Source: Schistocerca nitens (lineage: Eukaryota > Arthropoda > Insecta > Orthoptera > Acrididae). Taken from it: 64,000 bases of DNA. The notes under the pieces are model-generated. The model did no database searches. It was not told the origin of the DNA and was given only the letters and a program-made list of their open reading frames with translations. Within the stretch, counting starts at the first letter, position 1. Every line of letters starts with the position of its first letter. The translations under genes and the position numbers were made by a program. Positions 11,462-21,947 of the stretch are shown here, one piece after another. The DNA lies in contig NC_064616.1 in NCBI RefSeq assembly GCF_023898315.1, positions 541,561,602-541,625,601 of the forward strand. Direction: 5' to 3'.

Positions 11462-11784
11462 TAGAGTTATAGTTGCTGGTGACTTCAAGCTACACAAGAT
11501 ATGTTGACGAAAATACATGTTTAAAGTCGGAGACGGGCTTAACACGTCGTCCGAAATCAATCTGAGTGCGTTTTCAGAAAATTGGTTTAAACAGTTAGTG
11601 CAGGAGCCAGCTAGATGTGTAAATGGTTGCGAAAACATACTCGACCTCTTAGCAAAATGTAACCCTGACCAAATAAGGGAGCATCATGACGGATAAAAGG
11701 ATTAGTGACCACAAGGTTGTTACAGCGAGACTAAATACCGTAACATCCAAACCTACAAAAAGTGAAAGCAAAATACAGCTATTT
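11462..11784 (+). pseudogene. CR1 A endonuclease fragment
   Basis: Reads RVIVAGDFKLHKIC (the family's GDFNLP block) and, after a gap, NGCENILDLL followed by a degraded SDHK motif near 11705. These are the central and C-terminal blocks of the LINE apurinic-like endonuclease. One stop and at least one frameshift are present. The frame breaks off where CR1 B is inserted and resumes after 17320. Confidence 0.75.
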
Positions 11785-12158
11785 GTGTTTGTTCGGAGTA
11801 CAGTCAGAGAGAGTTCCTTTAGTCAACTGTAGTGCCAGTACTGCCAGTGTCGTCGTAACCGCCGTCTGCTTCACATCTCCTGTGCAGGAAGCTACGCAAA
11901 TTAAGTAATAACTGTGTTTTTCTTGCTTGTCACTTCTTTTAGGAAGCTTTAATTTTCGAGTACTAGTAATAGTGTTCCATAGATTTCGTGTTTGTTTTGA
12001 ATACAGTCCAGAGACGGTTTGTTCTTATTTTCATTGTTTCCAACAAGAACTGTCTAGTAACCACAGTTTAGACAGCTATCAGCCGCACTTTAGTGAATTA
12101 GCAGTCCAGTTAAAAGTTGATTACTTAACTCTCTATAGTAAATTGTTAATTTCTTAGG

Positions 12159-13100
12159 ATGGACATGATGTGTGACTGCTGTGTACGGACACAGGAGGAG
12201 CTGGCCACTGTTCGCGAACAGCTGAACCTACTGATGGCCGCGGTCAGCCGTCTTCAGGCTGCTGCCTCGGAGTGTAGCGGCAGTGGGGAGTCTGGAGCGT
12301 CGCATTTTACACACCAGGTGTTACATGCTTCGCCCACGGTCCCTGCTGTCGAGACATCTTCGCGGCTACCGGGCGCGGTTGGGCCACCATCTCCTCAAGG
12401 GGTGTGGCGGGTTCAACGGCGTTCGCGTTGCACGACGCGGAGGGTGAATGTTGAGGCTGGCCGTGTGGCATAGCCCGCTCGGCCTGTGAGTGGACATGTG
12501 GCCGCTCCTTCAGCAAGGTCCGAGCAGGCACACGGGGGGAGGGCTTTATTAGTGTTTGGGAGCTCCAATGTTAGGCGGTTGATGGAGCCCCTTAGGGAAA
12601 TAGTGGAAAGGTCGGGGAAGAAGGCCAGTGTTCACTCTGTTTGCTTGCCGGGGGGTCTCATCCGAGATGTGGAGGAGGCCCTGCCGGCGGCGATAGAGAG
12701 CACTGAGTGCAAGCGACTGCAAATTGTTGCTCATGTCGGCACCAATGACTCCTGCCGTCTGGGTTCAGAGGTCATCCTCAGTTCATACAGGCGGTTGGCG
12801 GAGTTGGTGAAGGCGGAAAGTCTCGCTCGCAGGGTGGATTCTTAGCTAACTATTTGGAGTGTCGTTCCCACAACCGATCGCGGTCCTCTGGTTTGGAGCC
12901 GGGTGGAAGGATTAAACCAGAGACTCAGACGATTCTGTGGAGATCTGGGGTGCTAATTTCTCGACATCCGCTATCGGGTGGAGAAATGTAGGGTCCCCCT
13001 GAATAGTTGAGGCGTGCACTAAACGCAGGAAGCGGCAACAAGGGTAGCGGAGTATGTGTGGAATGCACATGTGGGTTTAGTAGGTTAGAGAATTCCCTCC
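12159..13100 (+). pseudogene. CR1 B ORF1 with SGNH/esterase-like domain
   Basis: Starts at ATG 12159 with a Cys-rich MDMMCDCC segment and a short coiled-coil-like stretch (EELATVREQLNLLMAAVSRLQ). It stops at 12471 and is open again in another frame from 12486 to 12845. That part contains LLVFGSSNVRRL, at the position of the SGNH family's GDS block, and VAHVGTNDS, the block III GxND motif. Degraded sequence to about 13100 includes a DRGPL stretch and a GVH that may be the catalytic His block. In LINEs such proteins are proposed to aid RNP or membrane interactions. The GSS in place of GDS could be a family trait or decay. Confidence 0.75.
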
Positions 13101-13169
13101 CTAGGCCCGACAAGACGCCTCCTGAGACACGACAAGGTAGCAGTAGGCAAAACGCAACAAGGAATGACA

Positions 13170-13991
13170 ATATTAATGAGAAAATAGTAAACTGCAGGAG
13201 CGTCTATAGGAAGGTCCCAGAACTGCTCTTATTAATAAACGGTCACAATGCCCGCATAGTACTTGGACGGAAATTTGGCTAAAACCAGAGGTAAACAGCA
13301 ATGAAACTCTAAACTCAGACTGGAATGTATACCGCAGAGACGGGCTGACCAGTGAAGAGGGAGGCGTGTTTATAGCGATAAAAAGTGCAATAATATCGAA
13401 GGAAATTTAGAGAGATCCGAAATGTGAAATAATTTGGGTGAAGGTCACGGTTAAAGCAGGCTCAGACATGGTAACTGGATATCTCTGTAGGCCCCCTGGC
13501 TCAGAACCTGTTGTGGCAGAACACCTGAAGGAAAATTTGAAAAATATTTCGAGTAGATTTCCGACCATGTTATAGTTTTGGGTGGAGATTTTAATTTACC
13601 AGATATAGACTGGGTGACTCAAGCGTTTATAGCGAGTGGCAGGGACAAAGAATCCAGTGAAATTTTTAAGTGCATTATCTGTAAATTACCTTGAGCAGTT
13701 AAACAGAGAACCGACTAGTGGCGATAACATATTAGACCTTCTGGTGACAAACAGACCCGAACTATTAGAAACAGTTAACGCAGAACAGGGAATCAGCGAT
13801 CACAAAGCGGTTGCAGCATCGGTGATTTCAGCCGTAAAAAGAAATATTAAAAATGTTAGGAAGATTTTTCTGTTTACAAGAAGTAACAAAAAGAAGATTT
13901 TAGAGGACTTGAAGGCTCAACACAAAAGTTTTATCCCAAATACAGATATTGTGGTGGACCAGTGGAAAAAGTTCAAAACCATCGTACAATA
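13170..13991 (+). pseudogene. CR1 B ORF2 endonuclease domain
   Basis: Apurinic-like endonuclease blocks appear in order: NCRS near 13192, a YRRDG stretch near 13330, GGDFNLPDIDW near 13580-13610, NILDLLVTNRPELLE near 13730 and GISDHKAVAAS near 13790-13825. At least two frameshifts (around 13280-13400 and 13620-13680) and stops are visible. The domain then runs toward the RT linker and is cut by the Tc1-like element at 13994. It resumes in register at 15418 across the TA target duplication. Confidence 0.82.
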
Positions 13992-13993
13992 TA

Positions 13994-14020
13994 CACTCCT
14001 GGAAATGGAAAAAAGAACAC
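13994..14020 (+). repeat. Left terminal inverted repeat of Tc1-like element
   Basis: Begins CACTCCTGGAAATGG and ends AAGAACAC; pairs with the inverse of 15389-15415 at 25 of 27 positions. The preceding TA is the target duplication. Confidence 0.95.
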
Positions 14021-14237
14021 ATTGACACCGGTGTGTCAGACCCACCATACTTGCTCCGGACACTGCGAGAGGGCTGTACAAGCAATGATCACACGCACGG
14101 CACAGCGGACACACCAGGACCCGCGGTGTTGGCCGTCGAATGGCGCTAGCTGCGCAGCATTTGTGCACCGCCGCCATCAGTGTCAGCCAGTTTGCCGAGG
14201 CATACGGAGCTCCATCGCAGTCTTTAACACTGGTAGC

Positions 14238-15260
14238 ATGCCGCGACAGCGTGGACGTGAACCGTATGTGCAGTTGACGGACTTTGAGCGAGGGCGTATA
14301 GTGGGCATGCGGGAGGCCGGGTGGACGTACCGCCGAATTGCTCAACACGTGGGGCGTGAGGTCTCCACAGTACATCGATGTTGTCGCCAGTGGTCGGCGG
14401 AAGGTGCACGTGCCCGTCGACCTGGGACCGAACCGCAGCGACGCACGGATGCACGCCAAGACCGTAGGATCCTACGCAGTGCCGTAGGGGACCGCACCGC
14501 CACTTCCCAGCAAATTAGGGACACTGTTGCTCCTGGGGTATCGGCGAGGACCATTCGCAACCGTCTCCATGAAGCTGGGCTACGGTCCCGCACACCGTTA
14601 GGCCGTCTTCCGCTCACGCCCCAACATCGTGCAGCCCGCCTCCAGTGGTGTCGCGACAGGCGTGAATGGAGGGACGAATGGAGACGTGTCGTCTTCAGCG
14701 ATGAGAGTCGCTTCTGCCTTGGTGCCAATGATGGTCGTATGCGTGTTTGGCGCCGTGCAGGTGAGCGCCACAATCAGGACTGCATACGACCGAGGCACAC
14801 AGGGCCAACACCCGGCATCATGGTGTGGGGAGCGATCTCCTACACTGGCCGTACACCACTGGTGATCGTCGAGGGGACACTGAATAGTGCACGGTACACC
14901 CAAACCGTCATCGAACCCATCGTTCTACCATTCCTAGACCGGCAAGGGAACTTGCTGTTCCAACAGGACAATGCACGTCCGCATGTATCCCGTGCCACCC
15001 AACGTGCTCTAGAAGGTGTAAGTCAACTACCCTGGCCAGCAAGATCTCCAGATCTGTCCCCCATTGAGCATGTTTGGGACTGGATGAAGCGTCGTCTCAC
15101 GCGGTCTGCACGTCCAGCACGAACGCTGGTCCAACTGAGGCGCCAGGTGGAAATGGCATGGCAAGCCGTTCCACAGGACTACATCCAGCATCTCTACGAT
15201 CGTCTCCATGGGAGAATAGCAGCCTGCATTGCTGCGAAAGGTGGATATACACTGTACTAG
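14238..15260 (+). CDS. Tc1-like transposase, intact, DD32E spacing
   Basis: 340-residue transposase, a usual length for the Tc1 family, that would cut and paste its own element by a DDE mechanism. I chose ATG 14238 (MPRQRGREPY) because homologous transposases begin this close to the helix-turn-helix; the open frame extends upstream to 13962 but that part overlaps the inverted repeat. Two N-terminal helix-turn-helix segments are visible (LTDFERGRIVGMREAGWTY, about residues 13-31; then an Arg-rich paired-like part). The catalytic domain has VVFSDESRF (first Asp), FQQDNARPHVS (second Asp) and SPIEHVW (Glu). I count 32 residues between the second Asp and the Glu, against 34 in classic Tc1. The GGRPR-like hinge is weak (RARRPGTEP). 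No stops or frameshifts. Expression is unknown. Confidence 0.93.
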   Translation: MPRQRGREPYVQLTDFERGRIVGMREAGWTYRRIAQHVGREVSTVHRCCRQWSAEGARARRPGTEPQRRTDARQDRRILRSAVGDRTATSQQIRDTVAPGVSARTIRNRLHEAGLRSRTPLGRLPLTPQHRAARLQWCRDRREWRDEWRRVVFSDESRFCLGANDGRMRVWRRAGERHNQDCIRPRHTGPTPGIMVWGAISYTGRTPLVIVEGTLNSARYTQTVIEPIVLPFLDRQGNLLFQQDNARPHVSRATQRALEGVSQLPWPARSPDLSPIEHVWDWMKRRLTRSARPARTLVQLRRQVEMAWQAVPQDYIQHLYDRLHGRIAACIAAKGGYTLY

Positions 15261-15388
15261 TACCGACATTGTGCATGCTCTGTTGCCTGTGTCTATGTGC
15301 CTGTGGTTCTGTCAGTGTTATCATGTGATGTATCTGACCCCAGGAATGTGTCAATAAAGTTTCCCCTTCCTGGGACAATGAATTCACG

Positions 15389-15415
15389 GTGTTCTTATTT
15401 CAATTTCCAGGAGTG
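15389..15415 (-). repeat. Right terminal inverted repeat of Tc1-like element
   Basis: GTGTTCTTATTTC...CCAGGAGTG, inverse of the left end with two mismatches. It is followed by the TA duplication and then the resumed CR1 B frame. An AATAAA at 15354-15359, just upstream, could serve as the transposase poly(A) signal. Confidence 0.93.
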
Positions 15416-15417
15416 TA

Positions 15418-17253
15418 CATTAGATGAGTATGTTTCAAGTGGTACAACAACCGGGTTAGAAAACTGCTACGGAAGCAAAGCGAGCCTCATAGCAAACATA
15501 AACATAGCCAAAGCCTTGCAGACAAACAAAAATTACACTAACCGAAATGTAGTGTAACGAGAACCATGCGAGAGGCGTTCAACGAATTCGAAAGAAAAGT
15601 TCTATGTACATACTTGGCACAAAATCCTAAGATATTTTTGGTCTCATATCAAAGCGGTGACCAAAATGGTACTGAAATAGAGGATAACGGACTAAAGGCC
15701 GAAATACTAAATGTCTTTTTCCAATGCTGTTTCACAGAGGAAGACTGTACTGTAGTTCCTTCTCTAGATTGTCGCACACATGACAAAATGGTAGATACCG
15801 AAATAGATGACAGAGGGATAGAAAAACAATTAAAATCGCTCAAAAGAGGCAAGACAGATGGACCTGATGGGATACCAGTTCGATGTTACACAGAGTACGC
15901 GAAGGAACTTGCCCCCCCCCCCCCCCTTCTTACAGCTGTGTATCGTAGGTTTCTAGCGTTCCAAAAGATTGGAAACGGGCACAGGTCATCCCCGTTTTCA
16001 AGAAGGGACGTCGAACAGATGTGCAGAACTATAGACCTATATCTATAACAACAATCAGTTGTAGAATTTTGGAACACATATTATGTTCGAGTGTAATGAC
16101 TTTTTTTGGAGACTAGAAATCTACTCAGTAGGAATCAGCATAGGTTTCGAAAAAGACGGTCGTGTTAAACCCAGCTCGCGCTAATCGTCCACGAGACTCA
16201 GAGGGCCAAAGACACGGGTTCCCACTTATATGCCGTGTTTCTTGACTTCCGCAAGGCGTTTGATACAGTTGCCCACAGTCGTTCAATGAAAAAAGCAAGA
16301 GAATAAGGATTATCAGACCAATCTGGTGATTGGATTGAAGAGTTCCTAGATAACAGAACGCAAAATGTCATTCACAATGAAGAGAAGTCTTCCGAAGTAA
16401 GAGTGATTTCAGGAATGCCGCAGGGGAGTGTCGTAGGACCTTTGCTATTCACAGTATACATAAATGAACTTGTGGATAACAACGGAAGTTCTCTAATGCT
16501 ATTTACAGATGATGCTGTAGTATATCGAGAGGTTGTAACAATGGCAAATTGTACTGAAATGCAGGAGTATCTGCAACGAATTGACACATGGTGCAGGGAA
16601 TGGCAATTGACTATCAATGTAGACAAGTGTAATGTGCTGCGAATACAAAGGAGAAAAGATCCTTTACCATTTAGCTACAATATAGCAGGTCAGCAACTGG
16701 AAGCAATTAATTCCATAAGTCATCTGGGGGTAGCCATTAGGAGTGATTTAAAAATGGAATGACAATATAAAATTAATCGTCGGTAAAGGAGATGCCACCC
16801 TGAGAGTCATTGGAAGATTCCTAAGGAAATGCAGTCCGAAACCAAAGGAAGTAGGTTACAGTACACTTTTTCGTCCACTGCTTGAATACTGCTCACCGGT
16901 GTGGAATCCGTACCAGAGAGGGTTGATAGAAGAGATAGAGAAGATCCAACGGACAGCAGCGTGCTTCGTAACACGATCACATTGTAACCGCGAAAGCGTT
17001 ACGGAGATGATAGATAAACTGCAGTGGAAGACTCTGCAAGAGAGACGCTCAGTAGCATGGTACGGGCTTTTGTTGAACTTTCGAGAACATACCTTCACCG
17101 AGGAGTCAAGCAGTAAATTGCTCCATCCTACGTATATCTCGCGAATAGACCATGAGGATAAAATCAGAGAGATTAGAGTCCACACAGAGGCCTACCGACA
17201 ATCTTTCTTTCCACAAACAATACGAGACTGGAATAGAAGGGAGAACCGATAGA
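15418..17253 (+). pseudogene. CR1 B ORF2 reverse transcriptase
   Basis: RT of the same LINE as 13170-13991. The 15566-16048 frame holds the linker and the KRGKTDGPDGIPVRCY block. It is disturbed by a run of 15 C bases at 15912-15926. A degraded FLDFRKAFDTV block lies at about 16240-16270 in another frame. The 16403-16762 frame has GMPQGSVVGPLLFTVYINEL and the catalytic box LFTDDAVVY, with both Asp residues kept. The C-terminal domain at 16800-17253 has LLEYCSPVWNPYQ and ends RDWNRRENR shortly before the TGTAGA tail. At least three frameshifts make it non-functional. Confidence 0.87.
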
Positions 17254-17319
17254 GGAACTCAAGGTACCCTCCGCCACACACCGTCTGGTGGCTTGTGGAA
17301 TATGGATGTAGATGTAGAT

Positions 17320-19489
17320 ATTTAAACAAGTAGATAAAAATTTGCTCGAAGCCTTTCTGAGCGACAGTATCGACTCTCTCCAGTTTGAATATGTAAGCGT
17401 AGACCAGATGTATTTAAATTCACAGAAATAGTATCGACGACTATTGAGAGACATATACCGAATGAACTAATAAGAGATTGTACTGATGAAAAATTTAAAA
17501 CAACGAAAAACCCTCAAGACTGACTATGTTTTACAGAAGATCGAAATGTAACGCGATCTTCAATGCGAGATGCTTTTAGAACTTTCCACAACAAAACTCT
17601 GTCTCGAAATCTGGCAGAATATCTAAAGAGATTCTGGTCTTATATAAAGTACACAAGCGGAAAGAGACAATCAATAGCTTTACTGTGCGATAATAATGGT
17701 GATGCTATTGGTCACAATGCCACTAAAGCAGAGTTACTAAATACTGATTTCCGAAATCCCTTCTCCAATGAAGACGAAGTAAATATTCCATATTCGAACC
17801 AAGAACAACTGCCAACACGAGTAACTTAGACGTAAATATCCTCGGTGTATCAAAGCAGCTTAAAACACTTTATAAATGCTAGGTCTCCGTTCCAGATTAT
17901 ATACTCGTCAGATTCCTCGCTAAGTATGCCGATACAATAGCACCATGTTTGGCTATCACATACAAACGAGCGCTCGTTGAAAGATTCACACCCAAAGACA
18001 GGCAAGTTTCACAAGTCTCACCAATACCTAAGAAAGACATAGGAGTAATCTGCTCAATTATAGACCCATATCACCGACGTCTATTTGCAGTAGATTTTGG
18101 AACATGTGCCGGCCGCAGTGGCCGTGCGGTTCTCGGCGCTACAGCCTGGAGCCGAGCGACCACTACGCTCGCAGCTTCGAATCCTGCCTCCGGCATGGAT
18201 GTGTGAGATGTCCTTAGGTTAGTTCGGTTTAATAAGTTCTAAGTTCTAGGCGACTGATGACCTCAGAAGTTACGTCGCATAGTGCTTAGAGCAATTCGAA
18301 CCATTTTTGGAACATGTACTATATTCCAATATTATGATTTATCTCGAAGAAAACGATTTATTGACAAACAGCCAACACGGATTCAAAAAATATCTGTCTT
18401 GTGAAAGAAACCTAGCTCGTTATTCTCACGAAATAATGAGTGCTATTGACAAGAGGTGTCAAATTGATTCCCTATTTTTAGATTTCCAGAAGACTTTTGA
18501 CACCGTACCTCACAAGCGACTTTTCATCAAACAGCTTGCCTATGTACTATGGCCTAAGCTGTGCTACTCGACTCGCGATTTTCTGTCAGAAAGGTGACAT
18601 TTCGTAGTAGCCGACGGAAAATTATCGGGTAAACCGGTTGTAATATGTGGCATTTGCGAAGGGCCCTCTGCAGTTCCTGATGTACATAAACGATTTAGGA
18701 AACAATCTGAGTGGTACTCTGAAATTTTTTGCATATGATACTGTCATTTCTCGTCTTATGAAGTTATCAGAAGACTAAAACCAAATAAAAACGATTTAGA
18801 TATGATATCTGTATGGTGTGAAAAGTGGATATTGGCTCTAAATAATGAAAAATGTGTCGTCATCCAGATGAGTACCAGAAGGCATGCGCTAAATGTCGGT
18901 TACATGACCAATCACAGAAATCTAAGGGTTGTAAATTCACCTAAATATTTAGTGATTAGAGTTACGAAGAATTTAAGCTGGTAAGATTTGGTGTGTGTAA
19001 AGGAAACCAAAGACTACTATTTAGTGGCAGAACACTGCCAAAATTGAACATGTTTACTAAGGAGACTGCCTACATTAGTCTAGCTCATCATCTTCGAGAG
19101 TATTGCTGTGCAAGCTGGGATCTGCATCAGAGAGGATAGACGGAGGCCATAGGAAAAGTTCAAAGAAGGGTATCTCATTTTGTACTATCGCGAAACAGAA
19201 AAGAGAGCGCGAAGGATATGATGTAAGAATTCGGGTGACAATCGTTAAAACAAATGCGTTTTCTGTTGCGGCAGGATCTTCTCGTGACATTTCAGTCAAC
19301 AACTTTCTCCTCAAAGTGGTTTAATATTTTGTTTGCGACCACCTACAAACGAAGGAACGATCATCATAATAAAATGAGAGAAATCAGAGCTCGCATAGAA
19401 GTATTTAAGTGTTCCATTTTCTTGCGACCTTCTCGAGAGTGGATGAATTTGCTTAAAGTGGTTCGATGAACCATCTGCCAGACACTTAA
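17320..19489 (+). pseudogene. CR1 A reverse transcriptase, catalytic Asp lost
   Basis: Continuation of CR1 A after the CR1 B insertion. 17320-17830 holds the linker with a MRDAFRTFHNKTLSRNLAEY segment. After the SINE at 18108-18304, 18307-18597 holds the finger and palm: NSQHGFKKYLSCERNLA and LFLDFQKTFDTVPHKRL with the first catalytic Asp. The second box near 18725 reads FFAYDTVIS, so the first Asp of FADD has become Tyr. Degraded thumb and C-terminal sequence run to about 19489, then the TGTAGA tail. Several stops are present. Confidence 0.8.
18108..18304 (+). mobile_element. SINE (Leu/Ser-like tRNA head), full length, diverged
   Basis: Complete plus-strand copy in CR1 A RT with a 13-bp duplication TTTTGGAACATGT at 18095-18107 and 18305-18317. 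The head has substitutions (GCTTCGAATCC at the B box), so it is older than most copies here. Confidence 0.95.
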
Positions 19490-19534
19490 TTGTGAAATGC
19501 AAGGTAGTTATGTAGATGTAGATGTAGATACTGG

Positions 19535-21330
19535 TTTATTGGATAATATGTACAAAACAGACAGCACACTACCCACAATGACGCTCTCGAAATGTGACGA
19601 GGCGAGTAGCGTGAAAAACCACCTGGTTTGCTTACCTTGACGGAAACAGGAATGCTGGGATAGCCACCGTGATGAGAAGAAAAGCAGTCACTTCTTGGCT
19701 CTGATGCCATCATTCGACTGCACAAAAATTGACTCCCAGTTCACAAACCCAGCGAAATAACTCAAATGTACATACTAGAATCTATATACACTGAAAAAGG
19801 AAACCTTTCCAGACGCCGTCGGACTCGAAATTTCTCATAGTAAATGGCTTTCTCGAAAACCATACCAATAATTTCTGCCTCTTACGACGTAAAACATGTG
19901 TTGCTACGACGTGAATAAACATTCAATTTCAGGGTTCTGCAGCATGCCAGGACACGTTCTAAAAATTAACACAGGTTGGTAGTTATGTATGCTTACACCA
20001 AAAAGTTTATTTCTATATATTCGTTGTTATTACGCCCAGTGTTTTATTCTAGGACTTGCTGCCATCGGGTTCTCCATTAGAAGAGGTCCTCTTTTACTTT
20101 CGAATCGCCTTACGGAGCAGCAAGCACCTAAATCTGTTCGATGTTCTTCGACAATGAAGAACTATGAGCAGCATTACATTAAGTCCTGACAATCAGACGA
20201 CATATATATGAAATTAGCGTGGTGGCCAACAGTGAGAGAGGCTCGGAATCCATACTGTGCGTTATCAGAAGTCAGGATGAAATTAAAGACAGCGTTGGCC
20301 ACAAATGGAACGCTACCTAACGTAGCAACGCACTCTGACATTTACATGAAGGTAGTAATTCGCTTTTGAATATGTTGATATTTTTGTACTAACTGCTCCT
20401 CTTTGGCTATGAGGTAGTTAACTCGGAAGAAACTGGACGAAGCTCAGGGCTCTATGTCAAACCCTGCACATACTCAAGAAGGTGACTGTACTGCTTTTAA
20501 TATTATGTTTCAAAAATGGTTCAAATGGCTCGAAGCACTGTGGGACTTAACATCTGAATTCATCAGTCTCCTAGACTTAGAACTACTTAAACCTAACTAA
20601 CCTAAGGACATCACACACACCCATGCACGAGGCAGGATTCGAACCTGCGACCATCGCAGCAGCGCAGTTCCGGGCTGAAGCGCCTGGAACCGCTCGGTCG
20701 AAGAGGCCGGCTATTATGTTTCTTTCAGTCTCGAGTGTAATGCAAATCGAAACGATGGTTGATCGGGAGCTCTGTGGTTTTATTGGCGAATAATCCTGAA
20801 TTCTCGCGTTCTAAACATTATGTGTAGATGTTCTTCTTCGTCCTGTTGATGTACGGATAGAAATGTAAGGCTAATAAACTGTGCTTAAACCAGGCGATGC
20901 TGAGGGAATTATGTAAGGAAATGAGACGCTAATAATAGTAGACGTGTCTTGCTATGTGGGCAGTAAAGTAAATGATGGCTGCTGCAGTAGAAAGGATATA
21001 AAATGTAGAGGGGCAGTAGCACCACTAACTTTTAGGAAAAGACGAACATGCTTACTTGGAATATAAATTTGTGTTTAACATAGCCTTTTCTGAAAGTATT
21101 TCCCAACATTCCTCCTATTATTTTGTGGAGTAGGTGGTTGTCAGTATACATAAACGTTAGCCATGGCTAGACCTCATCCATGATCCGAATCACAGTAATG
21201 AAAATAACACTCTATAGGGCTTTCAGTTACGTAGCCATACAGCGTATCTACAACGTGGATAGCACAGTGTCTCGCAGTGGACTGGGTTTCTTGATCCGAT
21301 CATCAGGATTACCAAGAATTACATAAAAAT
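19535..21330 (-). repeat. Unrecognised ~1.5 kb repeat, copy 2 (inverted)
   Basis: The reverse complement of this block aligns with 575-1772 and then 6196-6550. Its 3' end, read in repeat orientation, abuts the tail of CR1 A at 19530. A SINE at 20512-20711 interrupts it. Without insertions it is about 1.6 kb. The outer boundary near 21330 is set where similarity to copy 1 disappears. I see no open frame shared with copy 1 and no terminal repeats. Confidence 0.75.
20512..20711 (-). mobile_element. SINE (Leu/Ser-like tRNA head), full length
   Basis: Minus-strand copy inside repeat copy 2, with the 11-bp duplication TATTATGTTTC at 20501-20511 and 20712-20722. Copy 1 of the repeat lacks it at the matching site (near 1175), which confirms it as a later insertion. 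Confidence 0.95.
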
Positions 21331-21947
21331 ACTACTGGGAACGCTGAAATAGGTGGAGATTTAATGGTGCCCAAGCATATTCTGTTGTCTTCGTCGCCCA
21401 CCATTAAAATTCGTTATCTCGGGCACAAATTTCTAGATCGTTGCCAAGTTTGTATTACTTGCATCACTGTAGCAATTAATCCACCACTCGAGTGGCTATT
21501 AATAAAATGCCTCTCGTAACCGGACGCAGACTCCGAAGCCGTACTCACTTCTCTAATAGACATTCTCTTCGTGCCGGACAGTGCTGCGCAATTCGACTGT
21601 GAATTTTCGCAAACTATGTTCGCACCCTCTGATACTGTGAAATGGCTTCCGCCACTTGCCGTCTTTCAGTTCCTGTTTCCACGCTATCTACGTCACATTT
21701 TATTGAAGCTGACTCCTCAGCATCAACGAATTTCATGGGCTGTGTCGCTTGTGATCTGGCAGTCCTCCACATTTTTGATTCTGTGTGAAAGTTCTTTGTT
21801 CGTGCCTTCGATTGTTTTCCTTTTTACAAAGGGAGGTATTCATTTTCTCTACCTTCCCCATGATTGTTTCGGCATAGAGTAGCCAACCTATACTACTTTT
21901 TACTGTTTTCGAGACTTCTTTGTCGACAGTCTTGGAATCAGAATCAA
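21331..21947. other. no gene seen
   Basis: A 103-codon plus-strand frame (21571-21882) occurs but has no recognised motif. I treat it as chance. Confidence 0.4.

Larger units (their letters stand above)
13994..15415 (+). mobile_element. Tc1-like DNA transposon, complete, intact transposase
   Basis: A 1422-bp element bounded by TA dinucleotides (13992-13993 and 15416-15417), the target duplication used by the Tc1/mariner superfamily. Its 27-bp terminal inverted repeats differ at only two positions. It lies inside CR1 B ORF2 and the host frame reads through if it is removed. The uninterrupted transposase and near-perfect ends make it one of the youngest insertions in the window. Confidence 0.95.
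11785..17319 (+). mobile_element. CR1-type LINE B, full length, interrupted by a Tc1-like element
   Basis: A complete two-ORF LINE of about 4.1 kb once the DNA transposon at 13994-15415 is removed. Order: 5' UTR (11785-12158), ORF1 with an SGNH-hydrolase-like domain (12159-13100), ORF2 endonuclease (13170-13991), RT (15418-17253) and a TGTAGATGTAGA tail ending near 17319. An ORF1 esterase is a recorded feature of CR1-clade elements, which supports the clade call. It inserted into CR1 A. Frameshifts and stops in both ORFs show that it is dead. Confidence 0.87.
11081..19530 (+). mobile_element. CR1-type LINE A, split by nested insertions
   Basis: Two separated halves belong to one CR1-like LINE: endonuclease sequence at 11081-11784 and reverse transcriptase to 3' tail at 17320-19530. 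The reading frame is continuous if the intervening CR1 element B is ignored, with a short ATTT repeat on both sides of B. The 3' end is a TGTAGA microsatellite tail, typical of CR1-like elements. SINEs at 11239-11443 and 18108-18304 are additional insertions. The 5' end is truncated at or before the 5S-derived SINE; I cannot fix that boundary more precisely. Confidence 0.82.

Noticed and set aside
12549..12734. minus-strand frames across CR1 B ORF1 and ORF2
   Set aside because: Antisense shadows of the LINE ORFs.
13962..14237. N-terminal extension of the intact transposase from 13962
   Set aside because: It would start in CR1 B and read through the left inverted repeat. The family start fits ATG 14238.
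14342..14903. minus-strand frames opposite the transposase
   Set aside because: Arg/Ser/Pro-rich shadows of the GC-rich coding strand with no motifs.
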